From contig JASANG010003752.1 of NCBI GenBank assembly GCA_030248215.1, positions 310,001 to 374,000 of the forward strand: a stretch of 64,000 nucleotides of DNA. The letters are read 5' to 3'. The position numbers were made by a program, and so were the translations under genes. Origin of the DNA: Enoplolaimus lenunculus. Taxonomy: Eukaryota; Nematoda; Enoplea; Enoplida; Thoracostomopsidae. Positions 45,603 to 58,547 of the stretch are shown piece by piece. The notes beneath the pieces were generated by a model. It worked only from the letters and a program-made list of their open reading frames with translations. It had not been told where the DNA came from and searched no databases. Position 1 is the first letter of the stretch. Every line of letters starts with the position of its first letter.

Positions 45603-46068
45603 GGCCCATCTAAATAACAGGGGTGGAACCGTATTATAAGCATATTCCTAAGCCTAAGCCTAAGCCTAAGCCTAAGCGTAAGAATGAGCATATTCCTAAA
45701 CCTAAGCCTAAGCCTAACCGTAAGAATGAGCATATTCCTAAACCTAAGCCTAAGCCTAAGCGTAAGAATGAGAATATTACTAAACCTAAGCCTAAGCCTA
45801 AGCCTAAGCCTAAGCGTAAGAATGAGCATATTCCTAAACCTAAGCCTAAGCCTAACCGTAAGAATGAGCATATTCCTAAACCTAAGCCTAAGCCTAAGCG
45901 TAAGAATGAGCATATTCCTAAACCTAAGCCTAAGCCTAAGCGTAAGAATGAGCATATTACTAAACCTAAGCCTAAGCCTAAGCCAAGCAAAAAAATTAGT
46001 CTAAAGCTTGAGCTTACTCTGTTGTAGCCCCACAGAAAAACTTGCCGTCCCGGATCTTTACATGCGCC
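45603..46068. mobile_element. Family B MITE with an expanded CCTAAG array
   Basis: The ends GGCCCATCTAAATAACAGGG and CCCGGATCTTTACATGCGCC are imperfect inverted repeats. A perfect 8-bp target duplication GAAGTCAG lies at 45595-45602 and 46069-46076. Between 45640 and 45990 there are eight tandem units, six of 42 bp and two of 54 bp or so, each of the form CATATTCCTAAACC, then CTAAGC hexamers, then GTAAGAATGAG. Because all units are multiples of six, every frame stays open on both strands and gives meaningless Lys-Pro or Leu-Gly repeats. Confidence 0.92.
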
Positions 46069-47800
46069 GAAGTCAGTAACGCAAGTGGCTGCTGTACAGC
46101 ATTCCATCTACTGTAATTTAATTTCGTTCAACTTTCAAAGATATTAATTGCATGAACCTATCGTAACAATTCGGAAAGGCTTTAGGATTTAGGAATATGA
46201 TTATACTGCTGTTACGCCTATAGAAGTGTAACATTGACCGAAACATTTACATATACTTCACACGTATTTGTCAAAAAATTTAGTATCCCTTGGTTAAACT
46301 AAAGCATGATTCGTCTCTCTTACCGTTTCAGGGGTTGCTTATTAAAGCCAGTCTTATTTCGGTTAAAGCTTCGTGTTTCACAACACAAGCACCCTTACCT
46401 TACAATTTTACCATTACACGATTTCTTGGTGAAAAACTTATAACACCTTACAATTTTTGCGTTTCATAACATTTGCAAGCCCGCCCCCCTGTCAGCAATT
46501 TTTGGATCAGGCTCCGACCCTATGAAATGAGTATATATTTATTATTAGATAGAACGCAATTTATATATTCAACTCAGTTGGTCTGAAAATACAGTAATAA
46601 AGATGTTATCGGTGCATGGCTCTCAAAAAAACCCAAAACTCATACCCTGATGTTGCAGATACCGCTATATCGGCAGAATACTACTGAAAACCACATATCT
46701 CGGCAACCGAGAGTCAATACTTGCAGAGGAGAGGTAGAGCAACGAAAACAGCAATCCGCAATTTTAGTGCTGAATTCGAACGCAAAAATGTGTTTTTGCT
46801 TTTATAACGAGCAAGCGAGAACCGGCCGACGTTTTTGCATTCAAAATCCTCGAAAAAATTTTTTACTTTTGTTCACTGAAAGAGTTTTAAAATTAATAGC
46901 TCTGTCCTTTAGAGGTGGGGGCTTTGTTTCAAGCCGGCCCCTATTAAAGGTTTTGGGGTCGCAATCCACGGCCCTATCAAATTTATTAAGATGCAGAAAT
47001 AGAAAATGGCAGAGAAAAGCTGAAAATATTCTATAACATTTTTACAAGAACAAGTAAAATAGAAAATGGTAGATTCACATGAGAGCATCAGCCTCTATGG
47101 CATGAGTCGTGGCCGACCTACTTATACGCCGTTAACAATAATTTTGGTCAACGGTGCCACAAAATATGCTATATCTCAGGGCTTTCACAAGGTCATTTTC
47201 AAAACGAGCCCGTGACAGCCCAGGGCTACTCTTATAGTCCAGGGCTATCACGTGTCAGCGCCTTCCTCGAAACTCGTGCTAGCTCTCGGCTATCACAAAC
47301 CTTAGGCTACCACGTGCTGTACGTTGTTGGTTGGTTATTTTATAGCCGTAAACCAAACATAATTTTATTTTGAACAAGTCCAACGCCGAATGTACAAAAA
47401 TGGTATCGTTTTGTGGGTTCGGCTTTAACTTTTATTAGCTAAATTCGAAATTGTGCTGAATTACGTCTTGGGCTACAACATTAAAGAATCCAATTGAAGA
47501 AAATCTTTTTTGTGGAGAGAAAATAAAGAAGTTTCAAAAATTTAAACATCGTGTAGTTCAGTTTTACAAACTGCCTCGAATAGTACATATAATTTGTCTA
47601 ACTTTTTGGCAAAACTCTGCGTCCTAAAGGGGGTTTGTTGGGCGTTGAATGATCACGGGAAGTCATGAAATGCTCAAATATGAGAAATTTTTCGAAATAC
47701 CAACCTTTTTGAGTAGACGCCGGCTGGGTGAATGACCGAAATGACCCGTAAACTGTAAGTATAAACTAAAAACATTTTTTGCTTTAATATGTTTAAATTG

Positions 47801-47918
47801 TGACGACAAAAACACTACACTCGACATACAATAGAATAAAAGAGAGTATAATAGTATTGTGACGACAAAAACACTACACTCGACATACAATAGAATAAAA
47901 GAGAGTATAATAGTTTTG
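47801..47918. repeat. Two-copy 59-bp tandem repeat
   Basis: Units at 47801-47859 and 47860-47918 begin GTGACGACAAAAACACTAC and end AGTATAATAGT. They differ at one or two bases only, so the duplication is recent. Confidence 0.93.
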
Positions 47919-49022
47919 AAACACTAAAGTTTTGAATTACATATGGTAGAAATTTTTAGTTTCAATACTACTCAGGGTCGGAGCAGCCACCGTCATACCC
48001 CCATTTGAGGCCCCATTCTAACCGGTTGAAACAAAATCCGTCAAAGTTTTAAAATGGGTCTGGTGTTCTTGCTCGCTTCGCTAGCGAGTTTGGGACCCCC
48101 ATCCTGGAGTTTGTAAAAAGACCCCACCCGTTTCTGCTCCGGGACTGACACTACTATCGACGCGATGCTACATTTAGTACACGAAACTGTCACTTGTCAT
48201 ATTTATATTTCACTCAAACTGTTTTTTAACTTAAAATTTGCAGCAAAAATACTTTGTCAACAACTTCTGTTTTACTAACCGTCAAAGTGACGTCTTTTTA
48301 TATATGGTTTCGAATTATTTTTGTTATCAGTTGCGTATTTAATCAACAAAACGAAACAAAAAGTACTAAAAAACTACTAAAAGATTACTTTTATTTATCC
48401 TTTTTTGAATTTTTTTTATTTTTTTAATTTTGATGTTTTTTTATTTTTTCTAGAATGTTTATTGTTTTGTAGATGTCAGTCATGCTTGAAGATGAAAACT
48501 GCCGGTCTTGCTCCGGAATTTTTTATCTACTCATGCTATATATCGGCTTAAAATTTAAAAAACTTTAAAAACCAGAAAAACACCGGAGCCGGAGGTCTAC
48601 AAAATGTACTAGCTACACGAAAACTTTACAGTTCTGTAATCCTTTATCAATTTTGCGTTTCTGTAAACTTACACAGTGGCGTACTGAGAAATTTGGATTA
48701 AAAGCCGCATTCAGAACGATAACGGTGTCTAGAGTTCTCCGCCCCCCCAAAGCCAAACAGATCGCTGCAGCAGTCACATGGACCCAGGAGTTTTTTTGGT
48801 GGTCTTAGCCCCCTGAAGTAGTTTAGAGACCAGAGTTCATTGTAAAGGCTCTCTGGATTAACATTGGATGCGTAATTGGACCATGATGAATTTTCCACTA
48901 CCTAAGGATGATTTGAAGGATATAACGCATTGCGCAGCGATCCAAAAGCCTGACACTACTGTTTTAACAATTAAACTTTAAGTAAATTTTAATACCACTA
49001 GAATCTACACGGTATTATAAGG

Positions 49023-49212
49023 CTAATGTTACTATGAAAGGCGTAACAGTAGATTAAGCGTATTCCTAAGCCTAAGCCTAAGCGTTCCAAAAATGAGTTT
49101 CTAAGCCTAAAAGCCTAAGCCTAAGCCTAAATAAAAAAATGTAATCTAGAATCTAAACCTACTCTTTTATAGATCAACCAGAAACCTGGACGCCCCTTAA
49201 AGTAACTTGGAC
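49023..49212. mobile_element. Family B MITE
   Basis: Left CTAATGTTACTATGAAAGG and right CCTTAAAGTAACTTGGAC arms, with GGCGTAACAGTAGATTAAGC and CTACTCTTTTATAGATC subterminal blocks shared with 51089-51268. The interior has six or so CCTAAG hexamers. Confidence 0.8.
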
Positions 49213-50568
49213 CATAAATTTTTTATAGCTTTTCGTATCCGCAAAAATTTCGGGAGAAGAGTCCTTCTATTCCTTGCCTTGTATACGCTCTTACTGTCTA
49301 AAGCTTTAAGTAAGTTGATTTCAGCTTAAGCTAAATCTAGCGGCATTAAATTATGATTCTAGAATAATTAAACTAACAGGTAGGTTTACGCTTAAACTCC
49401 TTTAAAATATCACATTTTTTACTTTAAGCTAAACATAATAAATTCTATGATCCACGTAATTTCTGGGCTGCACTTGTTACTTACTCCAAAAACAAGTTTA
49501 ACTAAAACTCGTGTTCAGCTTAAAAATATCTTAGACCAAGTTAAACGTACAATTCTGGTGTAGTTAGTCGTTCAGCCATTTATGTTTAACTTAGTTTAGT
49601 CAAGCTATAATCTAAGTTTAACGTTTTTAGAGAGTACAGTTGATGTTTGCGTAGCATATTAAGAAATGTTATGCAAACGATAAGCGTTATATACTACAAA
49701 TATCGCATTTTACTAAAATAGTTCAAACTGCACTTAGGGTAGCCATTAAATTTAACAAATTAGAAGACGTTTACGAAGTATTAAAACAATTTTTTGTTAC
49801 GAAAAATATTTTTCCTGCTTTCCTAAAAATTGTCTTGCACTGTGTGCAGTAAAATGTTTGGTTTCAGTGTTGAATGTGTTCATTATGGTTTTACAGCACG
49901 TCGTGAAACGGTGAAATCCTAAACAATCGAAGAATCAAACATATTTCTTTGCTATCGAGCGGATTTATTATATTTGCAGGAACACATAAAACATGATATA
50001 GAACATTAATAGCTTTAATTGTATTTAAAAAATAAACATTTAACTTTTTTGTGGGACTAGCGTCAGCCAGTTTGATTCGTTACAACAAATGGACAATTAT
50101 TACATTTCAGGTTGTCGGGTATATTTAATAATTCTGGTCAAACTTTGAGTAAACAGCAGCTTACAATCGGCAGTCAACTGCTTTAAAATTTGAGACGAAA
50201 TGCCAATATTTAACAAATTCGGCGATTTTAGCATCAAATTACAACTTTTAAAACAGCTGTGTTTTGGCAAAGTACAAAAAAACAGCAGTTATACACTTTC
50301 CCACATTTACGTTTAAACTTAGGTTACACTTAAACGGAGGTTTAGGGGCTTTAGGTTTGGTTTCAGCTGCAAATTTTGGCAACTGTGTTTAATAACTGGT
50401 GTATCAATCTTTTCACGCTCAACTGAACGGGTAAAGATTACTTATGCTGCAAAGCTCATCTTAACCTTATTATTTAATTTTGTAAATAATTGACAATAAA
50501 ATATTGTTTAATAAACCAGTGTAAAACAACAGTATCCATTGTCATGTTGTGTTTAAAACGAACAGCTA

Positions 50569-50877
50569 CAGATGGGTACCGGATATCCAGATATCCGGAT
50601 ATCAGGATACATATTTCTTTTCGGATACTTATTTGGATATGCAGTAGCATACATAATCAAAACTATTTTTACAATTGTATGTTTAACATTCATATCAGAT
50701 TGTGGGTCAGGCTAAAAACAAGTGCTTAAGAAACGAAAATTGACGTACGGAACAACAAAAAAAACAACGTCGAGTTACGGATATCCGAAATAGAAAATTT
50801 ATATACGGATATCCGCATGAATATCCACCAAGAATTGCCGGATATTCGAATATGAAAAAATATACGATGCCCATCTC
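50569..50877. mobile_element. MITE with GGATATCC-word interior
   Basis: The ends CAGATGGGTACCGGATATCC and TATACGATGCCCATCTC are inverted. The interior arms are runs of CCGGATATC words. The CAG-type terminus suggests hAT, but no clean 8-bp duplication is visible. A fragment with the same words lies at 38879-38945 in SLC5 intron 5. Confidence 0.65.
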
Positions 50878-51088
50878 ACTATAAACAACACATGCTTCGA
50901 AATCCACAAATCAGTGTGGTCCATTTTAATATCTCAAAACGTCGTTGTCTGAAAATTGCCGTGCAATATCCGAAATCAATTTCTTAACTTCGTTTAGTAA
51001 ATTAAAAACATCTTTTTCACTTCGAGCCTGTAGGCTGGCAGTTGTTGTATAAAACCCAAAATTTTTATATCTTTTGCAAAATAGTTTT

Positions 51089-51268
51089 GGCCAATGTTAC
51101 TTTGATGGGCGTAACAGTAGATTAAGCGTATTCCTAAGCCTAAGCCTAAGCCTAAGCGTTGCAAAAATGAGTTCCGCATAAGCGTAAGCAAAAATGCAAT
51201 CTAGAAACTAAACCTACTCTTTTATAGACCCGCCAGAAACCTGAACGCCCCTTAAAGTAACATGGGCC
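51089..51268. mobile_element. Family B MITE with perfect target duplication
   Basis: The ends are GGCCAATGTTACTTTGATGG and CCTTAAAGTAACATGGGCC. The perfect 8-bp duplication ATAGTTTT lies at 51081-51088 and 51269-51276. The interior has four CCTAAG hexamers followed by CATAAGCGTAAGC. This compact copy defines the family ends. Confidence 0.92.
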
Positions 51269-51604
51269 ATAGTTTTAAACAAAACGTTGTTTACACGTAC
51301 GATGAGCCGCGAGTTCAAAATTGCGCCTACAATTTAACGGCTGTTTCGTTCTTACGCATTACCATACAGTCGCACATGTGTTGTAAACAAAATGCTTTGT
51401 GCAATTTAATTTCGATAAAAATACTTTGTCTTCCAAATCATCGCAGTCATATGTTCAAAAATATATTAAACGTTGTCTTGGCAAAATAGGACCAATTCAC
51501 CAATTTATGTTCGGTTGATTACTCATTTATTGTGAGCCGGTTGTATAGCTAACGTTACTTCGATTTCAATTGCTAAAAATTGAAACTCAACATTCCTTGC
51601 GTCT

Positions 51605-51775
51605 GTCAGTCGAGGTCCGTGGCCAAGGCCAGCTTACCTTGATAAGGGGCTAAAATTGTTTCAGGCGGCATACAAGGATTTTCGATGACTTACAAGCAAG
51701 GCTGAAAATTCTTTAGGATAGGCCAAAATTCCCTTCCTGCTCCCCTCTTAGTTACAAGCCCGTGCCAGACGAAAT
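51605..51775. repeat. CCGTAGCC-family palindromic repeat
   Basis: It begins AGGTCCGTGGCCAAGG and ends TAGTTACAAGCCCGTGCC. It carries the GGCTGAAAATTCTTTAGG and GGCCAAAATTCCC blocks in the opposite order to the 62848 copy, showing that the element is largely palindromic. Confidence 0.65.
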
Positions 51776-52080
51776 TTACTTTTAAAGTATATGATTTTCC
51801 AACAGTTTGTTCCAACACCATTGTTGCAACGTTTTTCACAATACATATTTATATCGTTCTACAAAAGAATTAGCAAACACAGGTTGACTGATTGTCTGCG
51901 TAGTATTTAACGAATGCCTTCAAGTTCTGCTTACTATTTCAGATAGCTAACGTGAAAGTGTTTGAAATCTCAGTCCATTATAAAAGTTTGCAACTACGGC
52001 GACTAACTATGTTTTATGTCCTCCAAGAATTGAAATCGGCTTCAAACTGTGTGTATATTAATTTTGTACTACTTTCAAAC

Positions 52081-52153
52081 AGAATAACGCGAATTTAAGA
52101 TCGAACAGAATAACGCGAATTTAAGATCGAACAAAATAACGCGAATTTAAGAT
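52081..52153. repeat. 26-bp tandem repeat, about 2.8 copies
   Basis: The unit AGAATAACGCGAATTTAAGA plus TCGAAC is repeated at 52081, 52107 and (partial) 52133, almost without change. Confidence 0.95.
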
Positions 52154-52331
52154 ATTTCTGCTACAGTCATAATGCTAGCGCTGTATTAGATTAAAAGCCA
52201 GCGGTTCACAACCAATAATACTCATTAAATGCCGCGAACAGAAGAAGTCACAATCGAGGCGTTAGCTTTATTTACCAAATCGTAACACCAAATTTTGTGT
52301 CAGTTTAGTGAGGTATTCTCGGGTGCTGTTA

Positions 52332-52605
52332 CACTGTAAATTCCAATGAGTTAATAAACCAATTCAGACGTAAAGTTAATTATTCCTGAGGTAATAAAAA
52401 TATACTTTAACTCACTCTGAGTTGAGGTGATTCTCACTCTGAGTTGAGGTGATTCTCACTCTGAGTTGTGTTTATCCCGGGAGAGTTAACTCATTAAACC
52501 AGAATGAGTTGAATCAACTCAGAAATATGAGTTCGGACAGTCCTAACTCAGACTGAGCGATTCAACTCATTCTGAGTTATAATCAACTCACTGGAATTTG
52601 CAGTG
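52332..52605. mobile_element. TA-flanked MITE (family D)
   Basis: The ends CACTGTAAATTCCAATGAGTT and AACTCACTGGAATTTGCAGTG are inverted and flanked by TA on both sides (52330-52331, 52606-52607), as in Tc1/mariner elements. The interior holds a 22-bp tandem repeat (CTCACTCTGAGTTGAGGTGA) in about 2.6 copies from 52411, and many CTGAGTT/AACTCAG words. Confidence 0.88.
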
Positions 52606-53507
52606 TACGGGCAAGGACTGTGTAACGCTTTCTTGCAATCGACCGTGAGACTAACCCGTATATATGAGACTGCCTCAAGTGTTTAAACAGGAAAAGTTAA
52701 TTTCGTCATTACGCAGTTATTATATAATGGAAAAATATGGTTATGGCAATATTAATGCGAAATGGTTTGAACTATACCGCCTTTTGCTATGTGTAGTTAA
52801 TTGGTCATGAAACGCTAAAATAATTTTTGCCCGAATATTGAGCAATATGGGTTTAATATAACTAAAAGTCGCTGGCATGGCAAACAGCACGAAGACAAGA
52901 TGAATATTAGCTGAAATGTATCGGTTTTGAGGCCATTTATAGAATGGTCGAAAACCTAGACTTAAACTACCAGCTGCCTCAGCCTAAGATTACGTTTCCA
53001 AGTCCTTGTAGCCCCGCCCGCCTTGTCTCCGAGCGTGCGGCACCAATAATTAACATGGACGGGTCTTGCTCGTTAAGAGCTGGCTGCTTTATATAAGCCA
53101 GCGGGAATGGTTTCATGAATGGCTAATAAAATTTGTAATGTCAGCTAATAAGGAGTTAATAGATTGCATGTGAACAGCACTACTCGTATATATACTTTCT
53201 CCACCACACTGGTGTTAATTTGATAGAATGCGAAACTCTCCGCCATTATTACTGTTTATTGTTTTCCAAGTCTAACCCTGAGTTCAAGCCTACGCCTATA
53301 AGCTCAAGCCTAAACTTCTGCTATTCAAGCCATATTATTGGAACAATTTTTTGTCAGGTGAAAGGAAACAAGTAAAAAGAATTAAATAACTTTTTAACTG
53401 TGCATTTTGCATGCTTAATGACTAGTGCCGATGAAGTCGCCGTGTCAAGATCTATATGACAAACTACTTTTTGTTAGGAATACCGTATACTATGTTATTG
53501 CTAATGT

Positions 53508-53714
53508 GGCCCATGTATAGACCAGGGCCCGATCGTTTTCCAGAGGGGCTATAATAGAGTCAGTTTAAGCTTTAGGCTAATTTTTTTACTTAGGCTTAGG
53601 CTTAGGAATATGCTCATCCATGCGCTTAAGCTTAGGCTGAGGCTTAGGCTTAGGCTTAGGATGAGGAATATGCTTATACTACTGTTCCGGCCCTGTTCTA
53701 TACATGGGCCGCTC
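53508..53714. mobile_element. Family B MITE
   Basis: The ends are GGCCCATGTATAGACCAGGG and CCTGTTCTATACATGGGCC. The 8-bp duplication GCTAATGT lies at 53500-53507 and 53715-53722, with four extra bases at the right junction. The interior has two blocks of three to four CTTAGG hexamers. Confidence 0.85.
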
Positions 53715-54086
53715 GCTAATGTTTCCATAAGAATATCCGAACGTCTAGTGTGTTCACTAATTTAGCATAAATAGTTTAAGCTTAAATTTTCTGTCTTAAA
53801 TCGTTATCCTATTAATGTTTCTGTTTTGACTATAAGCATTTTCTGGTTTAAACGATAAACAAATAATCTGGTCGTTACCAAAAATTCTGTACCACAATAA
53901 ACGACTAATGGCTTAGTTGCATGCACTTTAAACTTTTAGAAATTGATTTTTATTTGTTATTATGTTATCGGTAAACCCAAAGTTGTTATAACCACAAAAT
54001 TTCATTTAGCTAAATTTTCATTTATGCCGACAGGCTTGTGAAGAGAACAGAAAAATGCAGCTCAACTTACTTATAATGGTTTCTGC

Positions 54087-54300
54087 GGCCCATGTAACGA
54101 TCTGGGGCGGAACGTTTTTCTGTCGGACTACATTAGAGCAAGCTTAAACTTGAGACTATTTTTTTGCTTTAGGCTTTAGCCTTATGCTTAGGCTTGGGTA
54201 TGTAAGCTCATTCTTTCGCTTTGGTTAAGGCTTTAGGCTTAGGCTTAGGCTGAGGAATATGCTTATACTACTGTTATGGTCTTTTTCTTTACATTGGCTG
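54087..54300. mobile_element. Family B MITE
   Basis: The left arm is GGCCCATGTAACGATCTGGG, followed by GCGGAACGTTTTTCTG. CTTAGG-type hexamers and GAATATGCTTATACTACTG follow. The right arm TCTTTACATTGGC is diverged. Confidence 0.8.
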
Positions 54301-54334
54301 TTTGTTCAAACTTCTTGCGTTACATACGAGGGCC

Positions 54335-54444
54335 GGCCCATGAAAACATGTGGGGTGGAACGTTTTTCTGCGGACTAGAATATAGTAAGCTTTAGGGATA
54401 TGCTTATTATATATGCTGTCCAGCCCCTGTTGTTTGCATTGGCT
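54335..54444. mobile_element. Family B MITE, interior deleted
   Basis: It keeps GGCCCATGAAAACATGTGGG, GGAACGTTTTTCTGCGGAC and the right arm CCCCTGTTGTTTGCATTGGC, but only traces of the hexamer core. Flanks share TACGAG, consistent with a target duplication. Confidence 0.7.
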
Positions 54445-56044
54445 CATATACGAGTGAAGAAAACGCTTGTTAATCTTTTCATTAATTTGCGTGCTTGATT
54501 GGACTAAATACTAGTAATTCCACCGCAAAGTTGTCCTATAGTCGCCGCGCGCCGACGTGCAGTGTCGAGCATTATGTCAAAAATTTTTGAAACTCGCGGT
54601 GCTGCACACCACAGCGACTCACATATAAAACGTACCCTTATTTGCGCCGAGCAGCGGCGTTGGCCGAATTCGTCGAAGCGCGATGGTTCGCGGCACACAA
54701 AAGTATAGTGTAACCCTAAACCCGGTATTATTGTCATTCTTTCCGGACAGGTGCGTTTGGTGGCATCCGCAGAATTACAGTGGCACACGCCACACAATAG
54801 TAAGCATCGATGTAAAATGTTCCCAAAAGTCCCCAAACAGTTCCCAATTTCCGATAACAATATTCCATGTTTCGTTTTAGTTTTTCATCTAAGCCATTGA
54901 TCACTCATCATCATCATCATCGTCATCATTGTCATATGTGTTGCAGTTCGCGAACCTATTCAAAAGTTGGACCATCCGTAAAATTTATCCATGTTTTCGC
55001 ATGAAACGAAGAAATTTTTACTGACATTTTACCATAACAAGAGGTCAAAAGACGATTCAACGTTCGATGCTTCTATTGGATAATATTTCCCGTTCTCGGA
55101 CCAATTTGCACAACGTACCCTCACCACCATCCAGCGCCACCTTTGAGTTTTTACCGCGGTTTTATTAATTATCAGCGGTGCAAAATTGCTATAAAATCTA
55201 TTTTAATATTTCGGCCGTCCTATCAGAATGGTACGCGTAGCATTTAAAGCCTGCTGTTCAAAAATAATATTACGCTCGATTAAACCGAACTGCGAGTTGT
55301 GAAGTAGTTTTAAAACCTGGAGCCTATTTTAATGCTCACCAAATATGCTGTATTTTTTGTAAAAGTTTCCATAAATATTGATTTTATATTGCTCTGTCTA
55401 ATCCCAGATCAAAATGATACAAAACGATTTGCAGAAGAGGCGTTCCTTCGAACGAAATAGTTCTTTTTACTGCAATTTTGCTAAAAACGTTTTAGGCATC
55501 CATATATTAACACCTGGTTGTATTCCCACCGTTTTGTTCTGTAACAGTATCAGTTATTTGACAAAATTATCGTTTTACGTATTAACAGTCAGGATATTGG
55601 GTTGTGTTAAACGGGCCTCGGCACTGAAAGTTTGAAATGAGAGCCGCTACATGGCGGTAAATTTTGCAATTTCCTTTTATTGCTGCTTTATATATAAAGA
55701 CCAAATTGCACATCGCTGCCATTGCTGATGTTTTTGCTATCGTTGAATGTAGGAAACAATTCAATTCAACTAAACATGACATTATGACGCTACGCCAGTT
55801 TGTTCCATGTATTGGCCCGTATAAAGATCATGGGTATAACAACCTGCGGATCCAGAAGGGGGTATGCACCCCCCATCAGAATTCTTTGTGATAAAATGGT
55901 AAGGTCCCCTAACTTACAATTTTTTGGCCTCAGAATTTTTTTGGCGATAGAATAATAAGGTACCTCTACCTTACAACTTTGCGTTTCATAACATTTGCCA
56001 ACCCACCCCCCGTCAGAAATTTTTAGATCCGCCTATGGTTATAA

Positions 56045-56197
56045 CGTTTTTCTTCGGGACTGCAGTAGTGTTAGCTTAAGCTTTAGGTAATTTTATTGAT
56101 TAGGCTTTGTGTTAGGTGTAAGCTCATTTTTGCGCTTAGGTTTAGGTTTAGGAATGTGCTTATACTACTGTACCGCCCATGTTGTATGCATTGGCCC
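56045..56197. mobile_element. Family B MITE, left end worn
   Basis: ACGTTTTTCTTCGGGACTGC matches the family B left subterminal block. It is followed by GCGCTTAGGTTTAGGTTTAGG and the right arm CCGCCCATGTTGTATGCATTGG. Confidence 0.65.
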
Positions 56198-58547
56198 TTG
56201 TATTTTGAAGACCAAAAGATACGCAGAACATGCAAAATTACATAGAACAGCAGGGGGTTTCATTCCACAATATGTTTATCACCTGTTTTTTGAAACCCTG
56301 GTTCAAGGTTCATTTTGTGGTTTATCACTCGATTTGCCACCATTTATACCATAGTCTTCAGTACGAACGTTTAGGTTCTGCTTTCTGCAGTGTTACCAAA
56401 TGCATTAAGTCAATTTATTATTAGGAATGGTAGAGTAAATAACGGTTTAGACGTTACAAGAGTATGCAACTGGGTACATTTTGTATGCATAACATATGCA
56501 AAGCCCTGTTGTTTTTTGGCTTTAACGCAATTTCTGGGGTGCAACTTTATAACTGAGGCATCCCGGAACACGTTTTGTTCCATGTTGATTCGACGTCAAC
56601 GAAAAATTTTGCGATCTGAATAGGGGTTTGTAGACAAAATGTGAGTGTTAATACATGATATTGGCTTACAAATTTCGCATCTCCAGAAATCATCGTATAC
56701 AAAAAGCTATATGTCACATGACACCGAGGAACATTTATGTGAATATCATATGATATTCCGAATTTCTGCCGAGAACCACGTGATATTATGCAGGACAACA
56801 AAAAGCCAAATAATTTGCTGTAAGTGATTTAGAATGCTAAATTAGCTTCCACTTTTCTGTTTCTGGTGAAAGTTCTGCCCAAATATTTGCTTAAGTACAA
56901 ATAATTCAAACTTTAATTTTAGTATCTATATTCTACAGGATATTCAGGCTAGTTTACCACAACCTTGCAGACATTTTCAAACATATCATATGATACTGAC
57001 ATTTTGTACCATGCGAAATCGAGTTTAGTTGTATACTCTTGTTGTAAGGTTAACATTGACTCTAGTTTATATTAACACCTGATATAAGAGTAACTTGAAA
57101 AAGTGTATTTCAGTTCGTTATTGCAATTCTCAGCAAAAACAGTATTTTGTTAATAACGCGTATATTTTTCAAAAGCAAAACTTTTCATAGCAGTCAGGAA
57201 ATTGCTATCTATTCATCCTGTTGTTATTATCAAAGGCTTGCGGCAATAAGGGAATTCTTTTTGACCACCGCCGTGAGCTGCATTTGAGACGGCTTTCTAA
57301 GAAAACCGATATATACAGCCATATTCTCAGCAGTATAATGCTGCTATCATGAGTTAGGTTTTCAAACAAGCGAACAACTTTTATAATTGAAAATCAGAGA
57401 ATTTACACTACATGCTTAACGTTTTAATCAAGTGTATATAATGTGCTAAATTTGTAACGCCTTCGTTCAGCGAGAGAAGTGTGTAAGCTCTTGGGCGAAG
57501 GTACGGAATATTGACCTCCCTGGGAATTCAATAAAAATCGTTCATTTTACAGACTTCGACGCGGTGAGTTCAACTGTGTCATTTTTAGCGCTGCAGAATC
57601 CCCGGTTCTATAGTTATGACCCTTTAAATTTTAACTTTTTACCATACAAAACATGTACAAACAACAATCAAATTAATAGTGTAAAGAATAAACCTGGTTA
57701 AGCTTACATTTTACGAACATGTGAATGATAGATACTTCCTGTTCCAATCTGTACGTGTTTGTACTATAATTTCGACGGCCATAACTTTTGAACCGTTGGT
57801 CATTCAGCCATAAAAATGCTACCGTTCAATTGAGCTCGTCTAGATCGATAGGATGGACCACTTTTTTATCAAAATCCTAGCGGGGTCCAGATTCCGTACG
57901 TCCGCCAACTTTGAAAATAACAGACAAGCGGAAGTTTTATTTTTTATCCGCACCGGGGTCGTAGCCAAGGGAGGGCCAGGGATTAGACGGGCGTGATTCG
58001 CACGCATTATATATACACGCGCAGCATTTCTTTAAGAGTGCAACTATTCCATTCGCTAATTTTTTAAATCGTCATAGAGGCCGTTTCTATTACTAGCACT
58101 TGATGTGTCGGCGTACCAATTTTACTGTAGTTCCAATGCGGAAGTTCCAAATTTAAGGTTATTTAAAGGTTATTTCGGTTTTTAGGTTTACTAACCATTT
58201 TTAACATTCCGTCGCCAGTAATTTGACAACAATTAGATTTTTCATAAGTATTATTGAAAAGTTGAAAAACAGACCAACGGCCATAATCCCTCCAGCTTAC
58301 ACCAAACCTATTTTTGATCTTTTAGTGTATAAAAATGCCTTAAAGCAATTAGCATAATACACTATGTACTCAAATGCAAGGTGTATTTATACTTATCAAG
58401 TAAAATCAAAATCACATATATAAACACACTACTTCTGGAGTTTATGGGCGAATGTATAAAGCAGTGGACTGGCGAGCAGGAGATAAATATTTGGAATGTC
58501 TGTCAATTTCAATTGTTTGGCTGAAGCTTTATTTTTGAACAAAGTTT

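Noticed and set aside
45640-45990. Interstitial telomere or telomere fusion site
   Set aside because: The array is inside an element with inverted ends and an 8-bp target duplication, and the same hexamers occur in many smaller copies.
45599-46107. Long Lys-Pro-rich and Leu/Gly-rich open frames on both strands
   Set aside because: They exist only because the CCTAAG-based repeat has a period divisible by three; the DNA is the core of a MITE.
47801-47918. Possible CRISPR-like or satellite array
   Set aside because: Only two direct copies without spacers; a simple tandem duplication in an animal genome.
54504-54860. 118-codon minus-strand frame in a GC-rich patch
   Set aside because: No domain, no splice context and Cys/Arg-rich composition expected of a chance frame in GC-rich DNA.
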